From Oxyruncus cristatus (taxonomy: Eukaryota; Chordata; Aves; Passeriformes; Cotingidae): DNA of 64,000 nucleotides. Positions 25,401 to 36,639 of the stretch are shown here, one piece after another (position 1 is the stretch's first letter; the number at the start of each line of letters is the position of its first letter). Made by a program: the position numbers and the translations under genes. The notes beneath the pieces are model-generated. The model made no database searches and was not told the origin of the DNA. It saw nothing but the letters and a program-made list of their open reading frames with translations. The stretch spans positions 1,676,734-1,740,733 of the forward strand of contig VXAY01003830.1 of the NCBI GenBank assembly GCA_013399855.1. Direction: 5' to 3'.

Positions 25401-27324
25401 AAATAAATAAAATAGGTCTGTACAATACTGACCTATAGTATTATCAACTGATCTTTGATTTTAATACATTTTAAAAGCCTTATCTATGTTAGAGTGGGTA
25501 TAATAGAAAACAAAAAAGAAAGCACAGTTGATATGTAATCCTCTTCATCGGTGTTTGTCAAATAGGATCTCTGACAAACAGTGTTTGATCAGCTGTAGAG
25601 GGCACTTTCATGCATTTTTCAACACTCTCTTTCTCCTAACTGCCCTATCCTCTATGACCCTTCTTGTTGTAAACTAAAACAATTTGAATACGGTGATATC
25701 AGAATTCATATACTTCATTAAAGAGCCATGATCAAATGTATCCCTTTTTTTCACCTATAATGTCAAAACGTGTCAGCCCAGTAATTTTAACAAATTGTTT
25801 TTGAGACGTGTATTGCTGTGAAAAGGGTTTCTTAGTATTTCAATATATTGTTGGTATTAACAAACAAACAAAAATCCTAATAACAGGGAGGGGGAAAAAA
25901 ACCCCAAACTGTAGAGATGACTTGTGAGAAGTTAATTTTGTTATGTTGATGTTTGTTCTGGTAGCACAAATTAAATAGAAAGTGCAGATGTGTTATTATG
26001 AAAGACTAAAAACTTACTTGCTCCACCTGACACTTTACTGTTGTTTTGTCAATCTGCATAGCTTGCTCTCTCCAGTGATAAGATCTCCATGCTGCAAATG
26101 CCACTCCTCAATCTTGATTTGGATGTGAGAGAAAATGGTGAAATTAAGCCAATTTCTATAGAGATGAACAAGGAAGAGTTGCAGAACCTAATAAATGCAC
26201 TGGAAGCTGCTAATAAGGTAGCTTTTACTGATATAATCTTTTGTTCCTGACTTCTTATGTAATGAGTTTATTTTAAACAAAGTTCACAGAACCGTAGAAT
26301 AGTTTGGGTTGGAAGGGACCTATAAAGGTTGTCTTGTCTGACCTCCCTGCAGTGAACAGGGACATTGTCAACTAGATGCAGGGGTGGGGCATCCACCACC
26401 TCTCTGGGCAACCTGTTCCAGTGTTTCACCACCTTCATTGTAAAAAATTTCTTCCTAATAGCTAGTCTAAATCTACTTTAATTTAGTTTAATACCATTAC
26501 CCCTTTCCTATTCTGAAAGATTAGTGAGAATTCCAGTGTTGCCTCAGCTTCGCAAATTGTCAGTGTCTGGGTGTGCATATGGGACAGTTGTTTGGTTCAT
26601 AACGAGTCCTTTAATTTCTGTGGCATAGTAAATCTGGCAGAAAATTACAAAGATTCCAGTACAGTAACCCAAGAAGAAAATTTCAAGTGAAACAATAAGG
26701 TTTCATTTGAACTGATCTGTGACACTGGAGAATCTCAGATTTTTTAATAGGAAAGACTAAGGAAAAATTACAGCCCTTAACAGCTTTTAAAGCTTACTTT
26801 CTTCTGCATTTGCTTTCCTGCTAAACTACATAGTAGCTTGTCATGAACTCTGCCCTATGCAAACAAGGATTTTTCCATGACAGATTTAAATCTCCACACA
26901 CCCTTTGTGCTGCTTGAGGGTCTGTATGGAAGCTGTGGGATGTTGTCATCTCCTTACTTAGTTTTAGTGCACACAAGGAGGAATCCATTTCAGAAATGGT
27001 CCCTGGTCTCTGCTTTGTGCAGAAGGAATCTCACTGGACCTAGACATTGCAATTCTACTTTGTGATTTCAGGCAGCTGAGGAATGGATTGCGTGCAGTAA
27101 AGGGTAAAGAAAGTTATTGGAAGTGATAGTTGTGTGAGGTTGTAAAAGAGAACTGAGAGAGGGATGGTGTTCTTTTAAGAGGGAAGACGTGCTTATTGAG
27201 TTGCATATTATACTGAAACAGAAAGCAAAAAGTTGCATTTCATAGACTGGTTAAGTTTTGGTCTTATCCAACTTCAATCTCATTCCTTTTCTCATTTTTG
27301 AAGGTTGTCTTACAACTGAAATGA
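22453..27324 (+). CDS. COMMD8: COMMD8, COMM domain-containing protein 8, complete (5 coding exons, 176 aa)
   Basis: Coding exons at 22453-22497, 23054-23209, 24200-24352, 26062-26217 and 27304-27324 splice with GT-AG ends, all in phase 0, into 176 residues (human about 183). The N-terminal alpha-helical domain contains [19 protein letters not shown] and [12 protein letters not shown]. The C-terminal COMM domain runs from about residue 113 (FDWQLKLALSSDK) through [18 protein letters not shown] to the end at VVLQLK. Family knowledge: COMMD8 is one of ten COMMD subunits of the Commander complex, with CCDC22 and CCDC93, which recycles endosomal cargo and influences NF-kB and cullin ubiquitin ligases. 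The start gives an N-terminus about seven residues shorter than human. The neighbour ATP10D is divergent and GABRB1 convergent, as in mammals. Identification is certain apart from the exact start. Confidence 0.96.
23054..23209 (+). CDS. COMMD8: COMMD8 exon 2
   Basis: Fifty-two codons from [20 protein letters not shown] to VGKNISDEE, between the acceptor TTGTTTCAG and the donor GTAAGG. Most of the helical N-terminal domain. Confidence 0.95.
24200..24352 (+). CDS. COMMD8: COMMD8 exon 3
   Basis: Fifty-one codons from [16 protein letters not shown] to LQDFDWQLK, between the acceptor TTTTTGTAG and the donor GTGAGA. The invariant Trp that opens the COMM domain is in the last four codons. Confidence 0.95.
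26062..26217 (+). CDS. COMMD8: COMMD8 exon 4
   Basis: Fifty-two codons from [16 protein letters not shown] to [11 protein letters not shown], between the acceptor CTGCATAG and the donor GTAGCT. This is the core beta-sheet and the long helix of the COMM domain. Confidence 0.95.
26285..26515 (-). mobile_element. CR1 LINE 3' fragment in COMMD8 intron 4
   Basis: Reading the plus strand shows the reverse complement of a CR1 3' end: a degraded tail, then GTTTGGGTTGGAAGGGACCT, then CACCTCTCTGGGCAACCTGT and the TTTCTTCCTAATAGCTAGTC block. The copy is antisense to COMMD8, 5' truncated, and without coding capacity. Confidence 0.92.
27304..27324 (+). CDS. COMMD8: COMMD8 exon 5, terminal six codons
   Basis: After the acceptor TTTTTGAAG the sequence GTTGTCTTACAACTGAAA then TGA gives VVLQLK-stop, which is exactly the mammalian COMMD8 C-terminus. 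Too short to appear as an open frame; found by looking for the expected ending. Confidence 0.93.
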   Translation, partial: VVLQLK

Positions 27325-27699
27325 TGGAATTCAGATCGTCAACAGTATGTGCTGGTGATGGCTCCCCAGTTGATTTGGGGGAAAAAAACGTATTCTCCGC
27401 AAAGCGAAAAGTTCTTGGTGCTGTACAATACTAAAGTGAGAAGACTGTTATGACTTGTGATGAAATAAACTACTAATCCTTTGATAAAAGTAATAAAATC
27501 TTGTATCTGTTTGATCAAAAGTATGAAAATCCAATGTACAGTTGCTTTTAGTACTGAAGATTTATAGACCTTTGGAAAAGATTCACTTATGACGCGTGCC
27601 ATATTTGTTTTGGTTAAACTTTGACGGTGACCACAGGTGCCTAGTAAAACTAAAGTATCTTACTTGCATACTATGTTACCTTATCTAAAGTGCCATGAT

Positions 27700-27705
27700 A
27701 ATAAA
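27700..27705 (+). terminator. COMMD8: COMMD8 poly(A) signal 1
   Basis: AATAAA 376 bases after the stop codon. Confidence 0.6.
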
Positions 27706-27757
27706 GAACGTGAGAGAGTATTTGTAGCATTAATATATTTATATTGTAAATATGGGA

Positions 27758-27763
27758 AATAAA
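27758..27763 (+). terminator. COMMD8: COMMD8 poly(A) signal 2
   Basis: AATAAA 434 bases after the stop codon, followed within 30 bases by a GT-rich stretch (GTTTGTGTGTG) that is typical of a downstream cleavage element. The better of the two candidates. Confidence 0.65.
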
Positions 27764-27873
27764 GACCTGAGTTTGTGTGTGAATAATTGCAGTAATTTTT
27801 TTCTTGATTTATTAATAACTAAATTCAATCTTTCTAGATGCTGGGGAAAATCACCTTAAAAACAAAACCAGTG

Positions 27874-28052
27874 TAGAACCACAGAGTAGCTGAGGTTGGA
27901 AGTGAGCTCTGGGGCTCATCTCATCCAACTTTGCTGCTCAAGCAGTGTCATCTAGAGCAGGCTGTGCAGGACTGGGTCCAGATGACTTTTGAATGTTTCC
28001 CAAGGATGGAGACATCACAACCTCTCTAGGCATCCTGTTCAGTGCTCAGAAG
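27874..28052 (-). mobile_element. CR1 LINE fragment downstream of COMMD8
   Basis: Reverse-complement CR1 text: AGAACCACAGAGTAGCTGAG, GTTGGAAGTGAGCTCTGGGG, CATCCAACTTTGCTGCTCAA and the CACAACCTCTCTAGGCATCC end block. An old, 5'-truncated copy about 100 bases beyond the COMMD8 poly(A) signal. Confidence 0.85.
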
Positions 28053-28678
28053 TTGTGGAAAGAGCACTGGATCTTTATTCAGAGTAAATTGTGGGGGTTT
28101 AGCTTTGTTTTTGTATCTTAGTTGATGGCGTTTCACTTAACAATATTTTCAGAAAGGGGCACAGTGCTGGAGAGGAGCTGACTTATGTAGACTGAAAAAG
28201 ATACTTGCAGCTTACTTAATACAGCAAGTAAATCCTACTCTGAACTTTTCTGAAACCAGATGGAGTTTTGGTTGCAGTTACAAAAGTTAGAAGCCCAAAC
28301 GCTGGAGAAGGGTACAGCAGAAAACCTTATGCTTTCTACTATTAAACCATTTTTCCGTATGTAAAGAGCAAATTATCTGTAATGCTGACGTAAATACTGA
28401 TGTGTGGTTCTCATCATGTGTGTCTGTACTAGGCATGTTTTGTATATATAAAAAAGGTGAAGTATTTATGATATACTTTCTTTGTAGTTTCAAAACTGAA
28501 GACCCTTCTTGAGTTTCTTCCACTATATTTTGTTGTGGTGTAGGTTTTCATGTAAGCAAGGCTTAAAATAATACATTCATACAAAAAAATGGGCTTCAGA
28601 ATACTGGTCAGAGGAGAGGATAAGAAGCTCTCTTCTAGAAAGGCTTTTATGAAAAATATTTTAATAGGCTTCATGAAT

Positions 28679-28713
28679 AGGAAACCTAAATATATATATA
28701 GGAAACCTAAATA
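28679..28713 (+). repeat. Short tandem duplication around a TA run
   Basis: AGGAAACCTAAATA occurs at 28679-28692 and again at 28700-28713, separated by a TA dinucleotide run. Confidence 0.85.
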
Positions 28714-31700
28714 CATAATTAGGATAGAAGTTTTGTGGGTCAGAAAACATTTTTTAAAATGTGTACCTGGGTAAAATGTGGTGTTTCCCTTTTATTTGGT
28801 ACTGGTACATTTAGTCGGGTGTACATGTCCAGTGTCAGCAATTGAAGAAAGATCAGAAGAAATGTGGAGAAGTGGATAAAGAGTTGTAAAGATGAGAGAC
28901 TGGAAAATGCATCTTACCGTGAAAGGTATCTTTCTATGCAATCTTTAACAGATACAGCTTGATCATAGTCTTGAATTTCCACACAGAACAAATTTGATAA
29001 TGGATCAGATAACAGATAAAGACCTTGTATAAGTGGTACGAAATACAAGCTAAAAAATCAGGTTGGAATTGATAATTGCTTAGCTTTTCTAGAAATCTGG
29101 AAAGAGTTGCTGCAGGTTGTCCAGTAGCCTGTTCAGGAGCATGCTATTTTTTAATCGTGAGTGTAAGGAATAAATGTATCATGGGTATTTGTTTTATTTA
29201 TAGGTGTATTTGTATTGACTCCACTTTTTCCTTTCTTCTAGATCTAGTTACTTCATAGGAGAATATGGCCTTATGTGTTTAAATGCTTCATGGATTGTGT
29301 GATGCATACTGAAGGTGTAACTCTGCTTTAGCTTTCCTATGATAGGCATACGTTGCTAAAAGGCTTTTGTAGAGAAAAGAGGCTTTATTTTAGATAACTG
29401 ATTTTTATTGTTACCGTGCTGTTTTTATCATTTAGGGATGAAAGGACTGAAAACTACTTTTATTTATAGTAGCAGAATCAATAAACAGCAATTTATTTCA
29501 TACAAGTGTCCACTATCGAGTTTGATATGTCGTTTGGGTAGAAGATGCTTACTTGTGTGCTGATCCACTGACAAAATTTATAGATGTAGCAGATAACTAG
29601 AAAGTCTGTACTTCAAAGAATATTAAGGTAGTTATTTAAAACTTATTTTGTAGTATGTTGCTGAAGAGAATTTTGTGTTACTACCTCTTAGTTTTCAAAG
29701 ATCAGCTGTTCAAAAATGCAGTAAGTTCATCAAAACAGTTGTTTTCTCAACAATAAAAGGCCACAAATTATAGCTCCCATTTCCACGTTCAACCAGTGAA
29801 ACTTCTATTGCAAAATCTGCCACATCGCTCACTGATAGAAAGCAATTTTTAAAAATGTAGATGGTATTTTAAATATTTCTGACTTTTAGTTGTGAAGTTT
29901 ACATAGTTTCATTTTAAATTCTATAGCAAGTTATGCAATAATGGATTTACAGTTAAGGGTGTGTGGTGGTGGTTTAGTCTTTAGTATTGTCCTATATTTG
30001 TCCTGTCCTTTGCTGCAGCACTGAACAGAGAAGACTGAAAAATAATTTTTTGTAGTTTTTTCTTTAAAAAGAAAAGTTTCTATTATGATGTGACAGCACT
30101 AAATATGCAATTATATGCTTTTTTTGTAGGTGTTAGACTTTATTGAAAATCTGAGTATTTTTTAATATAACCATCAAAATTATCTTTCTAATAAGGGGCA
30201 TAACAACACTCTGTGAGTGGCTAGAGAGGGAGAGGAGCGCCAGCTGACGAGCAGTTGAGAACTAGCAGCTAAAACATGGTGGTCATGGAGTTGCATTTGA
30301 ATGCATGAGATTGCATCCTGACCTTACATCACTACAGAGAAATGAACCGTCCTCATAAGGCACCAAATGGCCTCCAGTAGGTGTTCCTCCAGTAGGAACA
30401 GGACCAAACAGAATGGAGAAGAGAGCTTGCTGCTCTGTACTTTGTACCATCTATCAGAAAATGGTTTTTTTTCTGTCTTTGCTCAGAGAATTAGATACTT
30501 CTGGAACAAGCAAGGTCTCCAGTTGTGACAGATAAGGCATTTGTGGAGACTGTATCAGACCAAATTGATGCAAAAAGCTAGAGATTTCACAAACCTTGTT
30601 ATACAGTGTCAGCTTCAACATACACTTCAATGAATGCAGGTAGACCCAAGCAGGTAGCAAATAGGACAAATGTACACATCTCAGCATCTAAGACAAGCTC
30701 ATGGCCGGGAGCACGTCTGTCAAATGTGCCTGGCCATGCTCCTTCCCACCTGAAGAATAGGAGGACAGGTAAAGAAGTTGGCATTGTGTTTCCACACAGA
30801 GGTTTTCATAAGGTGTGGAGCATGGCCATGCATGTCACAGACCCTGGAGGGAACTAGATGCTGGGACCAGAGCTAAATAAAACTGCACCAGTAACAAAAG
30901 CTGAGGAGAGTTTGTGGTGTGAGGAGTGTCATTCACAAAGACTAAGACTGTGACTAAGGGGGAATTGGGAAAATCTTCTGAAGGCATAGGAAGGCTTAGG
31001 CCAAAGGTTCAAGAGTTTAAAGAGACCCCATTAGATTAAATAATTTTTAATTTTGTCTTTGCTTATCTGCTCACTTTGCTCATATCCGTATTGTCCTATG
31101 TTCTTCCAGGCCTGAGGTCTTTCTAATTAACTGGTTACAGAGCATGGAATAACCTTGGTGTTTGCACATCCCGCCACGCTAACTTGTAAAGATTGTTCCC
31201 AGGAGATGCTCCCCCTTTTCCTGTTTCAGGGACGCGGGTTCACATTCTCCCAGTGTTTACCCCGCAGAGCAGCTCTCTTCTGGGTCCTGCAGCCACATGG
31301 GCAAAAAAATCCCAACCAGCCATCATGAATATGTTTAAGAAATCTCTGTGGTTTTGCAGGTACAATGTGCAGACCTCCTAAGTATCTAACTGACACCAGA
31401 AACAAAACTTTGCACACATGGCTTTTTGAACCAAAAGCTAATGAAAATAGTACATATAATGGACACACTAAATGAAGTTTTAATTTCACCATGTAAAAAG
31501 CACCCACAGAAATCCACATTGCATAAGCAGACCTGTGATTTGCATCAGAAAATGCAGCATATACAAAATACAAAAGTGAATTATAAAAATAATGTTACTT
31601 GCCCTCCGCTGGCATTCATTGCACTTTTCTGTGTTTCATAGAAATCTTCCCTTGATTTCAAAAAACCCATGTTTTTCATGATCAACCATTTCAACTTTGG

Positions 31701-32532
31701 TCTTGGTATGCTAAAGGGAATCAGAACTGGATCTTAAAAGCAAACTTTTGGTATGGAGTTGACTATTGTTATGAAACTGCTTTATCAACAAAGCAATTAT
31801 GTATGTCAAGAAGCTGTGTTATTCAAAGATATATATAAGCCTGTAGAACATTTCTGAGTTCTGGAGCAAACCTTTCTGATAAGAAACATGCTGAAACTTT
31901 CTTATGCTTTTTTCTGAAAGGTAGTTTTAGGAACCAGTAAACACCCTGTCCTGAAGTATGAACATTTTGCTACAATTTTGAGTAGTGAATTAATATTTAT
32001 AATGCATTATGAGCAATAAAGAGATTTTTACTATTCTTGTTATGCTTTCATAAGTACATCAAGATAGTCTATAATTCTTTTACTACATTTGGTGTTATAT
32101 TACTCTTTCCTCTGTGAAATTATAGTCCATACTTGCTTCAGGACCTCTTCAGAAAGATCAAAAGACCACTACTAAAACCTAGAAAAGGAGGCAAATCTCA
32201 CAATGATTCATCCTTTGGACTTTTGCAGGCCTGTGTGGTTTGGATCGTGAGGTTGCTCTGTGGAGACGTCATCACAAGAGCAGAACCTGGTGTTTTAAGC
32301 TGTTTTGTGGATAATATACTGGATATTCAACCCTTCACATTGTCTGGGGCTGGAAACTTTGCTCAAAAGTGTTCTTCACATGTGCCAGCACCACCAGGAG
32401 TACTATATAGAGAAGGCTCTGGCTATTTTTAAGCATCAGGTTAGTCAGCTAGTTTAGCTAATAGAGTAATGAAAGGCACTGGAAGTTGCAGAGATTCTTC
32501 TAGCTAGGAACTACTATAGGTCCATAGGGACA

Positions 32533-32581
32533 GCTGTGAGGAAGGATTCTCTGTGAATCCTTCTCTGTGAGGAAGGATTCC
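32533..32581 (+). repeat. Short local duplication with partial dyad symmetry
   Basis: CTGTGAGGAAGGATTC occurs twice, about 31 bases apart, with GAATCCTTC (the inverse of the repeat's end) between them, so the unit can also fold. Confidence 0.8.
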
Positions 32582-35500
32582 TAGCATCATATAGATTAAT
32601 TTTTTTTTTTTTTTGTATGGCTACAGTAAAAGAATAATTTTTTTTTTCTTGGGAATTCAGGGGTTTCACATCTGCCTTATTTCTGTTGATGTTGATTTAG
32701 ATGGGAGCCAGAGCAACACTGAATGATCTAATGAGAACTGCTACTAACTTCCTTTGTAAAACCCAATCCTGAATTCTTTACCTATGCCAAAGTCTCATTC
32801 AGCTCTCTCTTGAAATGATGATTTGCCAGCTTTTTTTCAGAAATGTTTGCTGCAGTACACAACATGCAAAGTTTCCTCTGAAAATCTGAAAAAAGTCAAG
32901 GTAGTATGTTGTCAGCTAGATCAAAACAGCAAATGATGTTTCAGAGATGGGAACAGGGAAACTGCTGTGTTCACACACCTGTGAATGAGGTGGAGCAGAC
33001 AACGTAATTTGAGTTAACTTTGCATTCTCAGACAGTAAGTAGACCAGTGACCTGGTCTTCCTTTAAGACATGCTAGATTTTCTATTTAACTCTTAGTTCT
33101 TTCCCCCTGTGCATATACATTTCGGCATCGTTACATGTTGAAATTCAGCATTCTTCTGTGATCTCCTGCCTTCTTTGGAGTGCAGGGTGGTTGGTTGCCC
33201 ATGGGGGTAGGACGACAATCACAGATGTGAGAGGTGTTATGCTCTGTAATACAGAAACAATCAAAAAAGTATTTTTTAATATAACACACAAAACCCAGCC
33301 CTTTTTTCATTTTTACTATTACTGTTAGCAATGCATCCTCAATATGAGAGAATTGATGGGAATAGGCAGAGGTTCATCGGTGATGGGAAACAGAAGCAGC
33401 TGGTGCAACATGTCCCCCATCCCTGTGGGGGGATGGAACAAGGTAAGATAACTCTGAAATGGCCACCTCTGTGCTGTTCAGTGGTAGCACAAAGTGATGT
33501 AATGTTGTCAAAAATATTCCTGTTATATTCAAAATACTGGGGTTTTGTGACTAATAAGGTTGGGGTACGTCAAGTTCCTTTCTACCAGAGGTGAGGGGTA
33601 GGTTAATGTGAGCCTTGTCCTCTGCTATAAGCTAGCTGCTTTGCTGAAACTTGTAGGAGTGTAGTATCTCATAGATCCTTACAGTTCTGTTATCTTTTGG
33701 TTGAAATTACCACTGGATTCAAATATTATTGGGACACTCCCAGGTAGGCACACAAATATTCACGCTCAGGGACAATAAAGCTCAAGTCCAGGCTTTTCTT
33801 GAGCCAGAAAAGGACTTCCAGTTCAAATTGAATGAGAGCTGCACAAACTGTACCAGGATTTAGCTGAAACCTAATAGCAATAGGACCTTACCTATGCTGA
33901 TCTTGAAGGCTGCTTCTTAAGGGCAAGGAAATGAACTACTGAAGTACAACCGTGAGGGAACTTAGCATTACAGCATTATTCACCTTTATTGTGCAAAACC
34001 AGACAATTACTCCAACCTATTGATGGGAAGAGATTGTGTTTTTTTCGTACTCACTGATTTCTAGCTCCAGATGGCAATGTACATGGGTAATCCATAAACA
34101 GACTCATTTTTCCATCCTGTGCCTCTAATAACCACTGCATTCTCCTTGCTGCCAAGCTATTGCTCTCAAGTGAGAAATGTTTTCTTCTGCTTTTTTTTCT
34201 AGAAGTTGTTGTACCTACAGTTAGTGGCTCTTGCCTCTGTATGTGGTGGGATCACTAATCTCTGCTGCCAAACTTTGCACCAAGAGCTGGCAGGGGTTTC
34301 CCGACTCAAGATTGTGGCTTCCTGCTCTCCATGCAGACAGGCCTTTGTGGGTGCCACTCAAAATGGGCTGCAGGGCTGGGATTTGTATCAGTGGCATGTG
34401 TTAAAGGTCTCCTGTTTGCATAAGGGTGTACCCTCCTGTTTTGGAACATGCTGTTCTTAAGGAGTTTTGTAGTTGTACTGCTCTTGTTTTGTAAATGGCT
34501 TTTACTCTGCTACATACTTTTTTTATCCCTTTGGAATTTTACAATGTAATGTGTACCTGTCATCTGTTGTGTGAAGTAGCTTGTTGATCCATAAACTAGA
34601 AAACACATGTACGCAGGTGTTAAAAGCCTACAAGAAAAAATGCTGAGGACCGTTAAAGCTGCTCCTTGCTCTTGTAATCAAAGATAAAGGACCCTTTTTT
34701 TTTTAACCCAAGGTCTCGTCTTCTTTCAATGTCATATTGGGTGTTGGTTCTTCCTAAATATTCACCGCTACTGAAAGGAGAGGTTATAATGTCTCTGCAG
34801 CACTTGAACAGCCAGGTTAAATTACTATCCTGTGGTCTGTCTGTGACTATCTTTAGGAAATCAGGTAATGTAAAAACATGGTTCACTGGCTGTTGTTTTT
34901 TGTTACACTACAAATATTTAGAATTTATTGTTTTCTTTGAATTTATTTTTGTATGTAACCACAAAGCAGGCAAATTCACTGGTTTGTGAACTTACTCCGT
35001 TTGCAAAGTCTGGTGCCAGTTCACTGAATTCAAAACTATTTAATGGGGTGTGTGTTTGGAATGGACAGTACCTATGGCCCTACTGCTGTCTCCCTCCTGG
35101 GGCTGTTTTTTGCAGTTATGGAAAGTTTTCTTTGCTTACTTCCATATGTTCTCTGTATTATTTATTTTACAATACCAAAATAATATAGTTAGTTGCCACT
35201 CAAATATTCTTATCTAAACATTGCTTAAATTTGACTAAAAAATTAATCAAATTGTTTCATATGGGATTCTTGTTTAAAAAATGTTTGGACTTGTTTCAGG
35301 GTGGGGATAGGCATACAAGCTCAGAAGAGCCATTTGACTGAATTAATATTTGTCCTGAATCACCTCAAGCTGTACCCAGTGGCTGATTAATCTGATAAAA
35401 TTGTGCAACTCTTTAATAGACTGGAGGTTAAAGATTGTATCGGCAGAGAGAAGACATCTGAGGAGACCACCACTGTGCTCCATTGAACTTGGGATGAGGT

Positions 35501-35670
35501 TGGGACTTTGGAGCCCACAGAAAAATTGATAGTCTTAAAGACCCCCCTAGATTAGCAATGCCTAGTTTGCAGCCCTATATTTTTTGTAGTGAGTAAATTA
35601 AACCTATTCCCTTTCTTGTTTGGTGGTTCTATTAGTCCAGACTCTTTCTGCAGAAACCTGCTGCACAAAT

Positions 35671-35701
35671 AAAGGGAAGGATGTGCAGCATCCTTCCCTT
35701 T
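35671..35701. repeat. Perfect hairpin, 13-bp stem and 5-base loop
   Basis: AAAGGGAAGGATG, loop TGCAG, then CATCCTTCCCTTT. It sits in the COMMD8-GABRB1 interval directly beside a 35-base-period duplication. Confidence 0.92.
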
Positions 35702-35762
35702 GTTATGATATTCTGATTAAAGAAATTAATTATATTGTTATTATATTCTGATTAAAGAAATT
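35701..35762 (+). repeat. 27-bp direct repeat, period 35
   Basis: A 27-base unit starting TGTTATGATATTCTGATTAA at 35701 recurs at 35736 with one mismatch. The 8 bases between copies are AATTATAT. Confidence 0.9.
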
Positions 35763-36141
35763 GTCATGTTAGTTGGCAATAAGGTAATCAGTCAGCTGAC
35801 CTTACTGCCAGGCAATGAGGAGCTGCTGAAGAAGCTTTCCACATCACTCATTTATATCTGTACCAATGTTTCTTTCTGTACGAGCTTCCATGGATAACAA
35901 TCACCTTAGTACCTACACAGACTCTGTTGGCTTGTATATCTTGACTCTCCTAAAAGTATGAAACACTTTTAATAAAAAAAAAAATTAACTGATAATAGTT
36001 TCAATAAATTGCTCTGTTAGACAACAGTGTAAACGCTGTTAGGAAAAAATTGGCCATAGAGAATATTACTGACCTGTTGCTTCTCAATTGCATGGACCTT
36101 GCTAGAACTTTGCCTGTGGCTCCTTGGCTGGAATTGGCTGT

Positions 36142-36184
36142 GTCAGGCAAAAAGCACTTGGCTGCCGAGTGCTTTTTGCCTGAC
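36142..36184. repeat. Perfect 17-bp inverted repeat with 9-base loop
   Basis: The left arm GTCAGGCAAAAAGCACT (36142-36158) pairs exactly with the right arm AGTGCTTTTTGCCTGAC (36168-36184) around TGGCTGCCG. Pairing does not extend outward. It is about 1.1 kb beyond the GABRB1 stop codon and 160 bases from a SINE. No known RNA family is recognised; it is shorter than a usual microRNA precursor. Confidence 0.93.
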
Positions 36185-36345
36185 TCCTCAGAAGGAGTGC
36201 ACCCAACATCTTTGGTGTGCCATAAGACTCAGACACATCTCCTGATCCTCAGTGGAGTAAGGAAATCTGTAGGAAACTATATGAAGAAATATCCTCAGAT
36301 CTGTTCCCACACATCTGCCAACTTAGTTTTGGGTTTGATTTCCCC

Positions 36346-36472
36346 TTAGAGCATGGTGCTAATAACACCAAGGTTGTGGTTCGATCCCCATAGGGGCCAT
36401 TCACTTAAGAGTTGGACTCAATGATCCTTGTGGGCCCCTTCCAACTCAGAATATTCTGTGTGCTTCTGTGTG
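36346..36472 (+). mobile_element. SINE with tRNA-Ile-like head and CR1-like tail (TguSINE1-like)
   Basis: The 5' part, TTAGAGCATGGTGCTAATAA then CACCAAGGTTGTGGTTCGAT and CCCCA, is the 3' two-thirds of a tRNA-Ile (AAT anticodon) with the B-box GGTTCGATCCC. The tRNA 5' end and A-box are missing. The 3' part, ending GGGCCCCTTCCAACTCAGAA then ATTCTGTG repeats, is a CR1-type tail that recruits the CR1 reverse transcriptase. This architecture is that of TguSINE1 described from zebra finch, which points to a songbird genome. 5' truncated, non-coding. Confidence 0.85.
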
Positions 36473-36639
36473 TAACTTTTGGGAGAATGTTGCAATTACC
36501 AGCCACAGGAGACCTGGGAGTTAAGAAAAATCTTGGCCTGGGGTATGTCTTAGTATTGCTTCCAGGAATGAACAGGTGCTTGTTTTCTACGTTTTAATAC
36601 AAAATTGCATATGGCAGAATTGTTCTCATAAACTTCAAC

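Larger units (their letters stand above)
22498..26061 (+). other. COMMD8: COMMD8 introns 1 to 3
   Basis: Introns of 556, 990 and 1,709 bases separate exons 1-4. They are AT-rich, with no repeat element or nested gene recognised. Confidence 0.8.
27325..27780 (+). other. COMMD8: COMMD8 3' untranslated region
   Basis: Follows the TGA at 27322-27324. Two AATAAA poly(A) signals occur, at 27700-27705 and 27758-27763, giving a predicted 3' UTR of about 400 to 460 bases. Confidence 0.7.
28053..35670. other. Intergenic DNA between convergent COMMD8 and GABRB1
   Basis: About 7.6 kb, mostly AT-rich. A somewhat more GC-balanced zone at about 30200-31450 has no recognised gene. Local duplications occur at 28679-28713 (two copies of AGGAAACCTAAATA around a TA run) and 32533-32581. 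T-runs occur near 32600-32650. Open frames such as 32133-32432 (99 codons) match no family I know. Confidence 0.55.

Noticed and set aside
32133..32432. 99-codon plus-strand frame between COMMD8 and GABRB1
   Set aside because: No known motif, no splice or promoter context, and not beyond what chance gives in 64 kb of six frames.
36142..36184. MicroRNA precursor
   Set aside because: The paired stem is 17 bp with no extension beyond it, too short for a normal precursor of about 30 bp or more; kept only as an unexplained hairpin.
36346..36400. Possible tRNA-Ile gene
   Set aside because: The anticodon arm and B-box region are present, but the tRNA 5' half and A-box are missing and a CR1-like tail follows, so it is a SINE head and not a gene.
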